Positions 44,863 to 53,270 are shown, numbered from the stretch's first letter. The stretch is 64,000 nt of DNA from an uncultured Dysosmobacter sp. (GCA_947625655.1 CANQPD010000003.1:180259-244258), one strand, 5' to 3'. Notes: generated by a model from the sequence alone, not told the origin. Numbers and translations: made by a program.

Positions 44863-45214
44863 GGTTTTTCCTCCTTTTAGATTTGGCGGTGAAGAGCCGC
44901 CATATTTTCGCGAAGGACATCCGGCCCGCCGTCTCCGGCGCACATACAGTGGCTAGCCGGAATCCGTATCTATGCCGGAAGGGGCGTCCCGTCCGACCTT
45001 CGCAAGGTCAATTTACCAGCGGAAATTTTATTTGTCCATAAATTCGGGCAAGTTGTAATTTGTTTGATAAAAGGCGCGTTTTCGCGGTGTTTTTGGGCCA
45101 AATGGTTGTAACAATCCGTTACAGAGCCGCAACGTCCCAAGGCCGTTCCGGGACAGGGGACGGGTCCGCGCCGGCGTGTCCCGCGGGGCGGGGCGCCGCT
45201 GGCGGAACGGCCCC
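44863..45214 (-). promoter_or_regulatory. Upstream region of the S-layer gene with a perfect palindrome
   Basis: This 352-bp gap holds no gene. Its centre (about 45020-45110) is A+T rich. A candidate minus-strand -10 is TAAAAT at about 45024-45029, with an imperfect TTGCCC upstream. TGTAAC-AATCC-GTTACA at 45107-45123 is a perfect 6+6 inverted repeat placed 75-95 bp before that -10. The transcript would have a leader of about 150 nt. The palindrome is a good operator candidate for the regulator-like protein encoded at 45215-46477. Confidence 0.6.
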
Positions 45215-46477
45215 TTACGCCTCTCTTTTTAATGTGTACCGCTGGCGCTCCTGCACGATCTGGCCGGCGGCCACCATCCTTTGCAGGATGGGCCGGCACT
45301 GGCGGGGGTCGATGCGCAGGATGCGGGCGATGTCCTGGCGGTAGGCAAAGCCCTCTTTGGAGAGGTACTCCAGGATCACCGTCTCCTGCCGCTCCGGCGG
45401 CACCACCGCCTCCCGCAGATAGTACCGGGCGCCGATCTGGGTCAGCTTGCCCCGGCGCACCATCTGCTTGAGGCGGTTGTAGGCCGTGGTCTTGGACACG
45501 CCCAGCAGCTCCATGACCTCGTTCCGGGTGACGGACTGGCGGCGGCGGACGTAGGCGATGACCTGATTTTCGCCGCCTACCCGGATGTCGCAGTCCAGCC
45601 GCAGGTCCCGGAGGGTCACGTTGTCCAGCCCGCCCCGGATCAGCACCCCCCGCACCAGCTTGGAAAGGCGGGTCCGGTCATAGGGCTGGCCGCTGCGGGG
45701 CGTGGTCAGGACAAATTCGCTTTCCGCGGCGGCGGACAGCTCCTTTAAAACGCCGTGGACACCGCTGGTCAGGGCCATTTCCCGGTCCGGCAGCAGCAGG
45801 CGCTCCCCTTTCAGATCCACCTGGTCCCAGGTGAGGCCCACGATCTCCTCCAGCCGCAGGCCCATCTGCCACGTCAGCCACAGCGTCACCCCCGCCGGGG
45901 TGGCGCGCTCCGTCTGCAGCAGCTTCCACAGGGCGAACTCGTCGATTTGGGCGGGCTCGTCCCGGTGGATGCGGGTGGAGACCTTTTTTTCCTTTAGGTG
46001 CCCGGCAAAGTGGACGTTCAGCGCCGCGGCCTCCACGCCGGTGATGCGGGAGACGTACTGCCAGTCGTGCTCTTCCAGCTGGCGAAGGATGAAGTCGTGG
46101 CGCAGGTCGATGAGGCGGATGGCGGTCTGGCCCTCCTTGTCCAGGGCCGTCCGGGCCAGGCGGGAGATGGACTGGGGCGTCAGGGGCTTCTGGTCCCGGT
46201 CCGACAGCACCACCACCTCCGAGCGGCGGTTGCGGCTTCGGCGCAGCTCCGCCAGCCAGTCTGCCAGCTCCTCCGAAATGGGCACCGCCCGGTCCGGCAG
46301 GGTGATCCGCTGGTCCAGAAAGTCGATCTGCGCCCAGGTCAGGCGCTGGATCTCATCCCGCAGCAGCCCCGCCTGCCAGGCCAGGCGCAGAATCACCCCC
46401 GCCGCGTTGTCGGAATTTTTGCGCAGAACCCGTTCCATGGCCCCCTCGTCGGGGCGGTTGACGACGTATTCCTGCAT
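45215..46477 (-). CDS. Double pseudo-tyrosine-recombinase fused to a helix-turn-helix domain
   Basis: The 420-aa protein contains two copies of the tyrosine-recombinase catalytic fold. Copy 1 (about 25-160) has WQAGLLRDEIQRLTWAQIDF and IDLRHDFILRQL. Phe replaces the nucleophilic Tyr (LNVHFAGHL) and the LGH motif is lost (ITGV). Copy 2 (about 195-310) has WQMGLRLEEIVGLTWDQVDL and TLRDLRLDCDI, then stops before any Tyr region. A C-terminal part has helix-turn-helix RNEVMELLGVSKTTAYNRLK and a second winged-helix-like segment (FAYRQDIARILRIDPRQCRP). It cannot recombine DNA as recombinases do, so it is probably a DNA-binding regulator. ATG 46477 follows GGGGGAG. Confidence 0.72.
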   Translation of the reverse strand: MQEYVVNRPDEGAMERVLRKNSDNAAGVILRLAWQAGLLRDEIQRLTWAQIDFLDQRITLPDRAVPISEELADWLAELRRSRNRRSEVVVLSDRDQKPLTPQSISRLARTALDKEGQTAIRLIDLRHDFILRQLEEHDWQYVSRITGVEAAALNVHFAGHLKEKKVSTRIHRDEPAQIDEFALWKLLQTERATPAGVTLWLTWQMGLRLEEIVGLTWDQVDLKGERLLLPDREMALTSGVHGVLKELSAAAESEFVLTTPRSGQPYDRTRLSKLVRGVLIRGGLDNVTLRDLRLDCDIRVGGENQVIAYVRRRQSVTRNEVMELLGVSKTTAYNRLKQMVRRGKLTQIGARYYLREAVVPPERQETVILEYLSKEGFAYRQDIARILRIDPRQCRPILQRMVAAGQIVQERQRYTLKREA

Positions 46478-46778
46478 GACTGCTCCCCCAATCTTTGTTA
46501 CAACTGTGTGTCACATAATTGACTGCCAAGTTCTTCCTGCGTTTTGGTTTTTTCTCCCGGCGGCTCCCGAAAAAAGGCGAGGATTTCTGGCGAACTTTTT
46601 GCTACGTTTATGTAACACATCGGCATTTTCCCCACAAAATCGTTGAAACCGTTGCGGCGCAACGGTTTCAAGGCTTTTTATATTTGCAAAATACACTATA
46701 AGATAACAAAAATCAATAACTTTTCACATATTTTGCATCGCCGTCTCCCACGATAGACTGAGGAAAAGGAGCGTGAGC
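46478..46778. other. Regulatory spacer with TGTAACA-type sites and a strong hairpin
   Basis: No gene is visible. Close to the pseudo-recombinase start, TGTTACA (46496-46502) and TGTCACA lie together. Read on the minus strand they form TGTGAC-N5-GTTGTA, a degenerate relative of the S-layer palindrome. TGTAACA recurs at 46611-46617. TTGAAACCGTTGC (46643-46655) and GCAACGGTTTCAA (46659-46671) make a perfect hairpin followed by GGCTTTTTAT, yet no plus-strand gene precedes it. Near the XRE start, GCAAAATA (about 46685) and TATTTTGC (about 46731) form a spaced inverted repeat. Confidence 0.6.
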
Positions 46779-47111
46779 ATGATGACGAAGCAAGAACGGA
46801 TCGCCGCCGGCCAGCGCCTGCGGCAGCAGCGGAACCGGCTGCGCCTCACCCGGGAGCAGTTTGCGGAGCTGGCAGACATCGGCGCGGGCTATTACGGGCA
46901 GATCGAGGCGGGGACCTCCCAGATGTCCATTGACACCCTCATCAAGGTGTCCCGCACCTCCCGGCTCTCCATGGAATACATACTCTTCGGCACGGAGCGG
47001 GCGGAGCCGGACCTGACCTCTCTCCAGGCCCTGCTGGCGGCCTGCTCTCCCCGGGAGCTGCGGCTGGCAGAAAAAGTCTTGCAGCTCTTTTTGCTGCGGA
47101 GCGACGTATAA
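46779..47111 (+). CDS. XRE family transcriptional regulator
   Basis: The 110-aa protein has an N-terminal Cro/C1 helix-turn-helix (LRQQRNRLRLTREQFAELAD, IGAGYYGQIEAGTSQMSIDT) and a C-terminal helical tail (SLQALLAACSPRELRLAEKV). It may sense or dimerise through this tail. ATG 46779 lies 7 bp after AAGGAG; the GTG at 46773 is too close. It precedes thiI by 83 bp and may be co-transcribed with it. Its target is unknown. Confidence 0.88.
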   Translation: MMTKQERIAAGQRLRQQRNRLRLTREQFAELADIGAGYYGQIEAGTSQMSIDTLIKVSRTSRLSMEYILFGTERAEPDLTSLQALLAACSPRELRLAEKVLQLFLLRSDV

Positions 47112-47194
47112 CCGTAAAATTGGGCTTTCCCTTCCGGGAAAATTGGGATATAATGCTTCTGTCAAGTGATTTTCAATTGCCGGAGGATATTCCC

Positions 47195-48376
47195 ATGATG
47201 AACAACAACGAAATGCTGCTGCTGAAGCTGGGCGAGGTGGTTTTGAAGGGCCTGAACCGCCGGTCTTTCGAGGACAGGCTGGTGTCCAACGTCCGGCGGC
47301 GGCTGAAGGGCTGCGGCAGCTTTCAGGTCTACATCCGCCAGAGCACCATCTATGTGGAGCCCACCACGGACAACTGCGACATGGAGGCGGCCCACGCCGC
47401 CGCCCGGCAGGTGTTCGGCGTGGTGTCCGTGGCCCGGGCGGTGCCCTGCGAGAAGACGGTGGAGGCCATTGTGGCGACCGCCAGGACCTATCTGGCGGAC
47501 GCCTTCGCCGCCGCAAAAAGCTTCAAGGTGGAGAGCAAGCGGGCGGACAAGCAGTACCCCATGAACTCCATCCAGATCAGCCAGGCCGTGGGCGGCGATT
47601 TGGCGGAGCTGTTCCCCGCCGTGGCGGTGGACGTCCACAATCCGGATCTGACGGTGTATGTGGAGATCCGGGAGAAGCACGCCTACGTCCACGCCCCCTC
47701 CGTGCCCGGCGCCGGCGGACTGCCGGTGGGCATGGGCGGCCATGCCGTCAGCCTCCTCTCCGGCGGGCTGGACAGCCCGGTGTCCTCCTGGATGATGGCC
47801 CGCCGGGGCGTGGAGCTGGAGATGGTCCACTTCGTCTCCCCGCCCTACACCTCCCAGCAGGCCCAGGACAAGGTGCTGGAGCTGGCCCGGCTGCTGACGG
47901 CCTACTGCGGACGGATGATCGTCCACATCGTGCCCTTTACGGAGATTCAGGAGGAGATCCGCAAGAACTGCCCGGAGGAGTATTTCACCCTGATCATGCG
48001 GCGGTTCATGATGCGCCTGGCGGAAGCCGTGGCGAAAAAGGCCGGGGCCAAGGCCCTCATCACCGGCGAGTCCCTGGGCCAGGTGGCCAGCCAGACCATG
48101 ATGGCCCTGGGCGTCACCGAGGATGTGACCACCATGCCCGTCCTGCGGCCCCTGATCGGCATGGACAAGGTGGAGATCATCCGCATCTCCCGGGAGATCG
48201 GGACCTACGAGACCTCCATCCTGCCCTATGAGGACTGCTGCACCGTCTTCACCCCCCGCCACCCCGCCACCCGGCCCAACCCGGAGGACGTGCGGAAGGC
48301 CGAGGCGGCACTGGATGTGGACGCCTTGGTCTCCCGCGCCCTGGGGGGCGAGACCTGGGTGCGGGTGAAGCCGTGA
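47195..48376 (+). CDS. thiI: tRNA 4-thiouridine synthetase ThiI (no rhodanese domain)
   Basis: ThiI adenylates U8 of tRNA and transfers sulfur; it can also serve thiazole synthesis. The 393-aa protein has an N-terminal ferredoxin-like region, a THUMP domain (about 60-165) and the PP-loop SLLSGGLDSPVSSWMM, with ITGESLGQVASQT and RPLIGMDKVEII. The C-terminal rhodanese domain of the E. coli form is absent, as in most Bacillota, where a partner cysteine desulfurase supplies sulfur. ATG 47195 has GGAGG 8 bp upstream. Confidence 0.96.
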   Translation: MMNNNEMLLLKLGEVVLKGLNRRSFEDRLVSNVRRRLKGCGSFQVYIRQSTIYVEPTTDNCDMEAAHAAARQVFGVVSVARAVPCEKTVEAIVATARTYLADAFAAAKSFKVESKRADKQYPMNSIQISQAVGGDLAELFPAVAVDVHNPDLTVYVEIREKHAYVHAPSVPGAGGLPVGMGGHAVSLLSGGLDSPVSSWMMARRGVELEMVHFVSPPYTSQQAQDKVLELARLLTAYCGRMIVHIVPFTEIQEEIRKNCPEEYFTLIMRRFMMRLAEAVAKKAGAKALITGESLGQVASQTMMALGVTEDVTTMPVLRPLIGMDKVEIIRISREIGTYETSILPYEDCCTVFTPRHPATRPNPEDVRKAEAALDVDALVSRALGGETWVRVKP

Positions 48377-48540
48377 GGGAAGATAAGAGATATGAGATAA
48401 AAGATAAGAGATTTGGTATCCGGCGGAGCCGGATGATCAAAAATATTCCGCCTGCGGCGGAATGGAACATCTCCGTTTTTGAATATCTTTTATCTCTTAT
48501 CTCTTCACTTTTATCTCTTGCTGCCTGACTTATCATTTAG
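48377..48540. repeat. Inverted array of GATAAGAGAT-type repeats with inner hairpins
   Basis: Between thiI and cinA, GATAAGAGATATGAGATAAA and AGATAAGAGAT units are mirrored about 90 bp later by ATCTTTTATCTCTTATCTC and TTTTATCTCTTG. The inner part holds two perfect hairpins: ATCCGGC/GCCGGAT and ATTCCGCC/GGCGGAAT. The layout matches the 7262-7350 array although the repeat unit is different. Confidence 0.75.
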
Positions 48541-48554
48541 AAGAGGGTTATTTT

Positions 48555-49817
48555 ATGTCTCATACCGCCGAGATCATTGCCGTGGGCACCGAGCTGCTGC
48601 TTGGCAACATCGTCAATACCAACGCCCGGGACATCTCCCAGGCGCTTTCCGCCGTGGGGGTCAACGTCTTTTGGCACACCGTGGTGGGGGACAACCCCCA
48701 GCGCCTGAAGGAGGCCCTGGACATTGCCCGGAGGCGGGCGGATATCATCATCACCACCGGCGGCCTGGGGCCCACCTATGACGACCTGACCAAACAGACC
48801 ATCTGCGAGGCCTTCGGCAAACCGCTGGTGCTGCACCCGGACATCCTGGAGACCATCCGGGTGTATTTTGAAAAAAATGTCCACATGAAGATGCCCTCCA
48901 ACAACGTCCAGCAGGCGGAGCTGCCGAAGGGCTGCACGGTGTTTGACAACTCTGTGGGCACCGCCCCGGGCTGCGCCTTTGAGGCTGACGGCGTCCATGT
49001 GCTGATGCTGCCCGGCCCGCCCTTCGAGATGCTGACCATGCTGAAAAACCATGTCGTCCCCTATCTCCGCCGCCTCTCCAGCGAAGTCATCGTCTCCCAC
49101 GACATCATGACCTTCGGCCTGGGGGAAAGCCCCATGGAGGAGCTGCTGCGGGAGAAGATGAGCCACATGGAGAACCCCTCTCTCGCCACCTACGCCAAAC
49201 CCAGCGAGGTGCGGCTCCGGGCCACCGCCAAGGCGGCGAGCCAGGAAGAGGCGGAGGCCATGCTGGCCCCCGTGGTCAAAGAGGTCACGGATTTCTTAGG
49301 CGACTACGTCTACGGCGTGGATGTCCCCGGCCTGGAAAACGCCTGCATGGCGCTGCTGAAAGAGCGGGGACTGACCTTCGCCACCGCCGAGAGCTGCACC
49401 GGCGGCCGGGTGGCGGAGCGCATCACCGCCCTGCCCGGCGCGTCCGCCGTCTACCGGGGCGGCGTGGTGAGCTACTGGACCGGCGTCAAGGCGGATGTTT
49501 TGGGCGTGCCCGCAGAGATGCTGGATACATACGGTGCCGTGTCCGAGCAGACGGCAAAAGCCATGGCCCAGGGTGCCCGCCGGATCACCGGCGCGGACAT
49601 CGCCGTGTCCGTCACCGGCGTGGCGGGCCCCGACCCCGACGAGCGGGGCGTGCCCGTGGGCATCGTGTACATCGGCCTTGCCACCCCGGAGGGCACCTTC
49701 TGCCGCCCGTGCGACTTTGGCAAGCGCCGCCGGGACCGCATCCAGGACCTGGCCAGCAACCACGCCTTTGACGTCCTCCGCCGCTGCCTGACGGGCCTGC
49801 CCATTTCGCTTTCCTGA
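48555..49817 (+). CDS. cinA: CinA family protein (nicotinamide nucleotide amidase / ADP-ribose pyrophosphatase)
   Basis: The 420-aa protein has both CinA parts. The N-terminal MoeA-like domain (AEIIAVGTELLLGNIVNTNA, TTGGLGPTYDDLTKQ) has ADP-ribose pyrophosphatase activity in characterised members. The C-terminal amidase domain (FATAESCTGGRVAERI, GASAVYRGGVVSYW, SVTGVAGPDPDERGVPVG) deamidates nicotinamide mononucleotide. It belongs to NAD by-product recycling and, in some Bacillota, to the competence regulon. The upstream thiI gene is separated by the repeat array. Confidence 0.95.
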   Translation: MSHTAEIIAVGTELLLGNIVNTNARDISQALSAVGVNVFWHTVVGDNPQRLKEALDIARRRADIIITTGGLGPTYDDLTKQTICEAFGKPLVLHPDILETIRVYFEKNVHMKMPSNNVQQAELPKGCTVFDNSVGTAPGCAFEADGVHVLMLPGPPFEMLTMLKNHVVPYLRRLSSEVIVSHDIMTFGLGESPMEELLREKMSHMENPSLATYAKPSEVRLRATAKAASQEEAEAMLAPVVKEVTDFLGDYVYGVDVPGLENACMALLKERGLTFATAESCTGGRVAERITALPGASAVYRGGVVSYWTGVKADVLGVPAEMLDTYGAVSEQTAKAMAQGARRITGADIAVSVTGVAGPDPDERGVPVGIVYIGLATPEGTFCRPCDFGKRRRDRIQDLASNHAFDVLRRCLTGLPISLS

Positions 49818-49831
49818 AAAGTTTGCAAAAT

Positions 49832-49864
49832 TCCCGCCTGTCCTCTTGACAGGCGGGATGATTT
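49832..49864 (+). terminator. Terminator-like hairpin after cinA
   Basis: CCCGCCTGTC (49833-49842) pairs with GACAGGCGGG (49848-49857), followed by ATGATTTC; the T-run is weak. Confidence 0.65.
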
Positions 49865-49878
49865 CGTGTATTTGTATA

Positions 49879-49894
49879 TCGAAAACGTTTACGA
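49879..49894. promoter_or_regulatory. LacI/CcpA-type operator upstream of the PHP gene
   Basis: TCGAAAACGTTTACGA is an almost perfect palindrome with a central CG, 27 bp before ATG 49921. It fits the general LacI-family operator form and is close to a catabolite-responsive element. The regulator is not in the window. Confidence 0.55.
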
Positions 49895-49920
49895 AAACAA
49901 CGGAAAGAAGCGTGTCTGCC

Positions 49921-50604
49921 ATGTATAAAATCGAGACCCATCTCCACACCACCCACACCAGCAAGTGCGGCCACCTGACGGCCCCCGTCCTGGCCAAGGC
50001 CTACAAGGAGGCCGGGTACGACGCCATCGCCGTCACCGACCACTACAACCGGGACACGGTGAAGTACCTGAACCTGGACCTGACCTGCACCGACGGATTG
50101 CTGGAAAAATTTCTGGACGGCTTCCACCGCATGGAGGACGCCTGCGGCGAAGTGGGCATCCGCGTATACAAGGGCGCGGAGCTGCGCTTTGACGAGTGCG
50201 ACAACGATTATCTGCTCTACGGCTGGCAGGACGAGCTGCTGCGGGACATGCCCCGGAACCTGCAGATGAGCGTGGTGGAGTTTTCCAAGCTGGCCCGGGA
50301 GGCCGGGGCCCTGCTGATCCAGGCCCATCCCTACCGCAAGAAGTGCACCCCCGCCATCGCCTGCTATCTGGACGGCGTGGAGGTCATCAACGCCCATCCC
50401 CGGCACGAGAGCCACAACGACTGGGCCAAGGCCTACGCCGAGCAGTTCGGCCTGATCCAAACCGCCGGCTCCGACTGCCACCAGACCCCGGACATCGCCC
50501 GCAGCGGCATCCTGTCCGACACCCTGCCCGCCGATACGTTTGAATTCGCGGACCTGATCCGGTCCGGGAACTACACCCTGATCGAGCCGCCCAAGGCTGA
50601 ATAA
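49921..50604 (+). CDS. PHP domain metal-dependent phosphoesterase
   Basis: The 227-aa protein is a stand-alone PHP domain. Metal-binding motifs are ETHLHTTHTSKCGHL, AVTDHYN, KGAELRFDE, IQAHPYRK, the NAHPRHES segment and GSDCHQ. PHP proteins of this kind include nucleotide phosphatases, phosphoesterases and histidinol-phosphatase-like enzymes; the substrate is not predictable. ATG 49921 is chosen because the upstream frame crosses the operator. The ribosome-binding site (GGAAAGAAG) is weak. Confidence 0.88.
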   Translation: MYKIETHLHTTHTSKCGHLTAPVLAKAYKEAGYDAIAVTDHYNRDTVKYLNLDLTCTDGLLEKFLDGFHRMEDACGEVGIRVYKGAELRFDECDNDYLLYGWQDELLRDMPRNLQMSVVEFSKLAREAGALLIQAHPYRKKCTPAIACYLDGVEVINAHPRHESHNDWAKAYAEQFGLIQTAGSDCHQTPDIARSGILSDTLPADTFEFADLIRSGNYTLIEPPKAE

Positions 50605-50615
50605 GGCTGTGACGC

Positions 50616-50659
50616 AAAAAAGAGCGGCACGGAGGAGCATCCTCCGTGCCGCTCTTTTT
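50616..50659. terminator. Bidirectional terminator between the PHP and anti-sigma genes
   Basis: AAAAAAGAGCGGCACGGAGGA pairs with TCCTCCGTGCCGCTCTTTTTT, with T-runs in both directions. Confidence 0.93.
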
Positions 50660-51736
50660 TCAGGAAAGGGGGATTTCCACGCCGTCGATGCGAACGGCGC
50701 GGACATCCGTGATGTCCAGCAGCTCGTCAAAGCGCATGGTGGTGCTGCTGCGGGGAACGCCGTCCATATCGCCGCCATGTCCGGCGCCGCCGTTGGAGGC
50801 CAGCTCCACAACGGGCACTGCTGAGCCGTCTGTGTATACCAGCGTCAGCACTTCATAGATGGCTCCATTCCCAAATTCCTCATACCGCTCTCCCCGGGCA
50901 TTGACCAGCAGTGCCAGCGGGGACAAAACCACCTGGAAGGAAACCCCGGTCTCCCCGTCTTCACAGGCGCCGCTGACGGTTCGGGCATTGTTGACCGGCT
51001 GAAAGGTGACGATGGCCGGATGATCCGTCAATGGCTCGCCGCCCAGCACAAGGGCGTCCAGCATGACCGTCAGCGGCCGCTCTGTCAGGCTGGCAGGCAG
51101 GCTGGGCGTTACCCGCATCAGCCAGGTCAGGGTGTTGGTCTCCGGGTCATAGCCCCGGCATCCGCCGCCGAAAGAAGCTCCCGTCCATCTCCGCCCCATC
51201 TCGACGCTTCTTTTCACGCTTTTCTGCGCCTCCGGGAAGGTTTGGCCCCGGATGTCCTCCCAGGTCACGGCATCTGTTGGCACATAGTCGATCCCCCAGG
51301 TGTTCAGCGTATCCACCTCCCGCCACCGCTTCACCAATTCTTCCCGGTCCACGGTGTCCGGCAATTCATAATCCAGGATCATGTAAATCGTGTGGTCGTC
51401 TCCCACGGTCTCCCGGACCGTCAGCGTCACATCGTCGCAGACGGAGGTCACGCCCACCTCCTGGAACAGCTCCGCCGCCATGTCGGTGGCCGCCGCGTCT
51501 TCGCCGAACTGCTCCGTAAAGATCCAGCTCCAGTCTATCCCTGCCACCGCCGCGCCCACGGTGGCGGTCAGGGCCGCCGCCACCAGCGCCGCCAGCAGGA
51601 CCTTTTTCCCAAAGCTTCGGGGGCGGTAGATTCGTCCCCTTCCCTCCGGCTCCGCCGCCAGCACCGCCGCCCTCAGCCGCTCCGCCTGTCCGGCGGGGAT
51701 GGGCACCTGTTCCATCATGCTCTGATACCGGTTCAT
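50660..51736 (-). CDS. DUF4179 anti-sigma-like membrane protein
   Basis: The 358-aa protein has a short cytoplasmic N-terminus (MNRYQSMMEQVPIPAGQAER), one membrane segment (about residues 40-60, VLLAALVAAALTATVGAAVA) and a large outer domain of the DUF4179 type (TLTVRETVGDDHTIYMILDY). Its ATG overlaps the sigma-factor stop as ATGA, so the two are translationally coupled. That is the usual arrangement of an ECF sigma factor with its membrane anti-sigma. The cue sensed by the outer domain is unknown. Confidence 0.82.
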   Translation of the reverse strand: MNRYQSMMEQVPIPAGQAERLRAAVLAAEPEGRGRIYRPRSFGKKVLLAALVAAALTATVGAAVAGIDWSWIFTEQFGEDAAATDMAAELFQEVGVTSVCDDVTLTVRETVGDDHTIYMILDYELPDTVDREELVKRWREVDTLNTWGIDYVPTDAVTWEDIRGQTFPEAQKSVKRSVEMGRRWTGASFGGGCRGYDPETNTLTWLMRVTPSLPASLTERPLTVMLDALVLGGEPLTDHPAIVTFQPVNNARTVSGACEDGETGVSFQVVLSPLALLVNARGERYEEFGNGAIYEVLTLVYTDGSAVPVVELASNGGAGHGGDMDGVPRSSTTMRFDELLDITDVRAVRIDGVEIPLS

Positions 51737-52200
51737 CTCTCCGCCTCCCATTCCTTCCGCAGGGCGTCCCGCCCCCGCTTCAGCCGCATCTTCACCGCCG
51801 GGACGCTTGTCCCCAAAATAGCCGCGATCTCCTCCACCGTCCAGCCCTCGGCGTAGCGGAGGTGGATCACCGTCCGCTGCTTCTCCGGCAGGGCGGCAAC
51901 CAGTTCCCACAGCCCCAGGTCGATACCATCCGGGGCCGGCAGTCCCTCCGCCAAGGGCACTTCCGTCCGGCGGCTGCGGCGCAGCTCGTCCCGGCACTGG
52001 TTCGCCGCCACCCGGAACAGCCACCGCCGCTCCTGCTCCGCCGTCCCGAACTCCGGCGCCCGGTACAGCCGCTTGCAGAACACCTCCTGCAAAACGTCCT
52101 CGGCGTCCGCGCCGTTCCCCATCTGCACCAGGCAGAAGCGGTACAGCGCCGGGCCGTAGGCCGCGTAGGTCCGCTCAAACACTTCCTCCGCCGATGGCAC
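51733..52200 (-). CDS. ECF-type RNA polymerase sigma factor
   Basis: The 155-aa protein has region 2 (YGPALYRFCLVQMGNGADAE, DVLQEVFCKRLYRAP, RWLFRVAANQCRDELRR) and region 4 (LPEKQRTVIHLRYAEGWTVE, EIAAILGTSVPAVKMRLKRG). It is a standard sigma-70 group 4 protein. GTG 52200 lies 8 bp after AAGGGAGG; GTG 52209 overlaps that site. It forms an operon with the DUF4179 gene. A TATAAT-like box about 25 bp upstream (52224-52229, minus strand) may belong to its promoter. Confidence 0.92.
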   Translation of the reverse strand: MPSAEEVFERTYAAYGPALYRFCLVQMGNGADAEDVLQEVFCKRLYRAPEFGTAEQERRWLFRVAANQCRDELRRSRRTEVPLAEGLPAPDGIDLGLWELVAALPEKQRTVIHLRYAEGWTVEEIAAILGTSVPAVKMRLKRGRDALRKEWEAER

Positions 52201-52508
52201 CGCCGTCACCTCCCTTTCTGCCTATTATAACGGCCAGGGCCGGGGAAAGGTCACATTTTGAGGAGGATTTTCTCAGGAGCTTTTCCGCCGGGCACACGGC
52301 AGGCGAACGGCCAATGTCACGCCCGCCTGCCGCATACGCCAAAGGGGACCAACAGCCCCATGAAAATCCGTTTCGCCGGAATTCATTTCCGGCGAAGCTC
52401 CTCTGCCCGCCGCAGCGGCTCCCCCGCCGTGCGGGGGAGAGGGGCAGCGGAGCCGGGCCAACGGCCCGCCGCAGCGTCTAAGGGGGACAAAGTCCCCCTT
52501 AGCGGGCG
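52201..52508. other. Spacer between ZIP transporter and sigma operon, hairpin-rich
   Basis: The first 60 bp contains the sigma-operon promoter region. The rest is G+C rich with several stems: CGCCGGAATTC/GAATTCATTTCCGGCG, CTCCCCCGCC/GCGGGGGAG and CTAAGGGGGAC/GTCCCCCTTAG (about 52479-52503). The last lies directly after the ZIP gene stop but has no U-tract. No gene is visible. Confidence 0.6.
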
Positions 52509-53270
52509 TCACCCCAGCGCCACGTCCAGCACCATCATAATGAGGAAGCCCCCCACGAACCCGCAGGTGCCTGCCCGGCTGTGGGCCTGGGGCACCAGCT
52601 CCTCCACCACCACATACAGCATGGCCCCGGCGGCAAAGCTCAAAAGCCACGGCATCAGCGGATGGGCCCACCCCGCCGCCAGCACCACCAGAACGCCGAA
52701 AATCGGCTCCACGATGCCGGACAGCATGCCGCCCGCGAAGGCCCGCCGCCGGGACTGCCCCTCCTGCCGCAGGGGCAGGGCGATGGCCGCGCCCTCGGGG
52801 AAGTTCTGGATGCCGATACCCATGGCCAGAGCCGCGGCCCCCGCGAAGTTCTCTCCTCCCGCCGCCAGGGCAAACGCCAGACCCACCGCCATGCCCTCCG
52901 GCACGTTATGTAGGGTGATGGCCGTCATCAGCAGCGTGTTCTGCCGCCAGGTCTCGTCCCCCCAGCCCCGCCGCCGCAGATGGGGCAGCAGGGCGTCCAG
53001 CGCCGCCAGAAACACCACCCCCAGCAGCATCCCCGCCGCCGCGGGCAGCCAGCCGGGGAACCTTCCCTCCTCCGCCGCCTGGTCGATGGCGGGCAGCAGC
53101 AGGCTCCACACGGACGCCGCCGTCATCACCCCGGCGGCAAAGCCCAGCATGGCCCTTTGAAACCGGGGCCTCGGCTCCCCGGCAAAGAAAAACACCGTGG
53201 CGGCGCCCAGCGTGGTCATCAGGAAGGTAAATCCCGTGCCCAGCGCCGCCCATTGCAACGATCGCACCAT
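52509..53270 (-). CDS. ZIP family divalent metal transporter
   Basis: The 253-aa membrane protein has about eight hydrophobic segments and the two ZIP signatures, LHNVPEGMAVG in segment IV and QNFPEGAAIALPL in segment V. The His, Glu and Asn residues there bind Zn2+ or Fe2+. The GufA/ZupT-like layout points to metal uptake. The gene is isolated, and its ribosome-binding site is weak. No Zur or Fur box was recognised. Confidence 0.93.
   Translation of the reverse strand: MVRSLQWAALGTGFTFLMTTLGAATVFFFAGEPRPRFQRAMLGFAAGVMTAASVWSLLLPAIDQAAEEGRFPGWLPAAAGMLLGVVFLAALDALLPHLRRRGWGDETWRQNTLLMTAITLHNVPEGMAVGLAFALAAGGENFAGAAALAMGIGIQNFPEGAAIALPLRQEGQSRRRAFAGGMLSGIVEPIFGVLVVLAAGWAHPLMPWLLSFAAGAMLYVVVEELVPQAHSRAGTCGFVGGFLIMMVLDVALG

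Noticed and set aside
41929-44880. Long plus-strand open frame opposite the S-layer gene
   Set aside because: Same codon-bias artefact; the minus-strand gene has signal peptide, SLH domains and a ribosome-binding site.
45215-46477. Active integrase or phage integration module
   Set aside because: The catalytic Tyr and LGH motifs are missing in both domains and there are no attachment repeats or phage genes next to it.
48377-48540. Possible CRISPR or phase-variable promoter made of GATAAGAGAT units
   Set aside because: Units are mirrored around a centre and not spaced by unique sequence, and no promoter elements flank a switchable segment.
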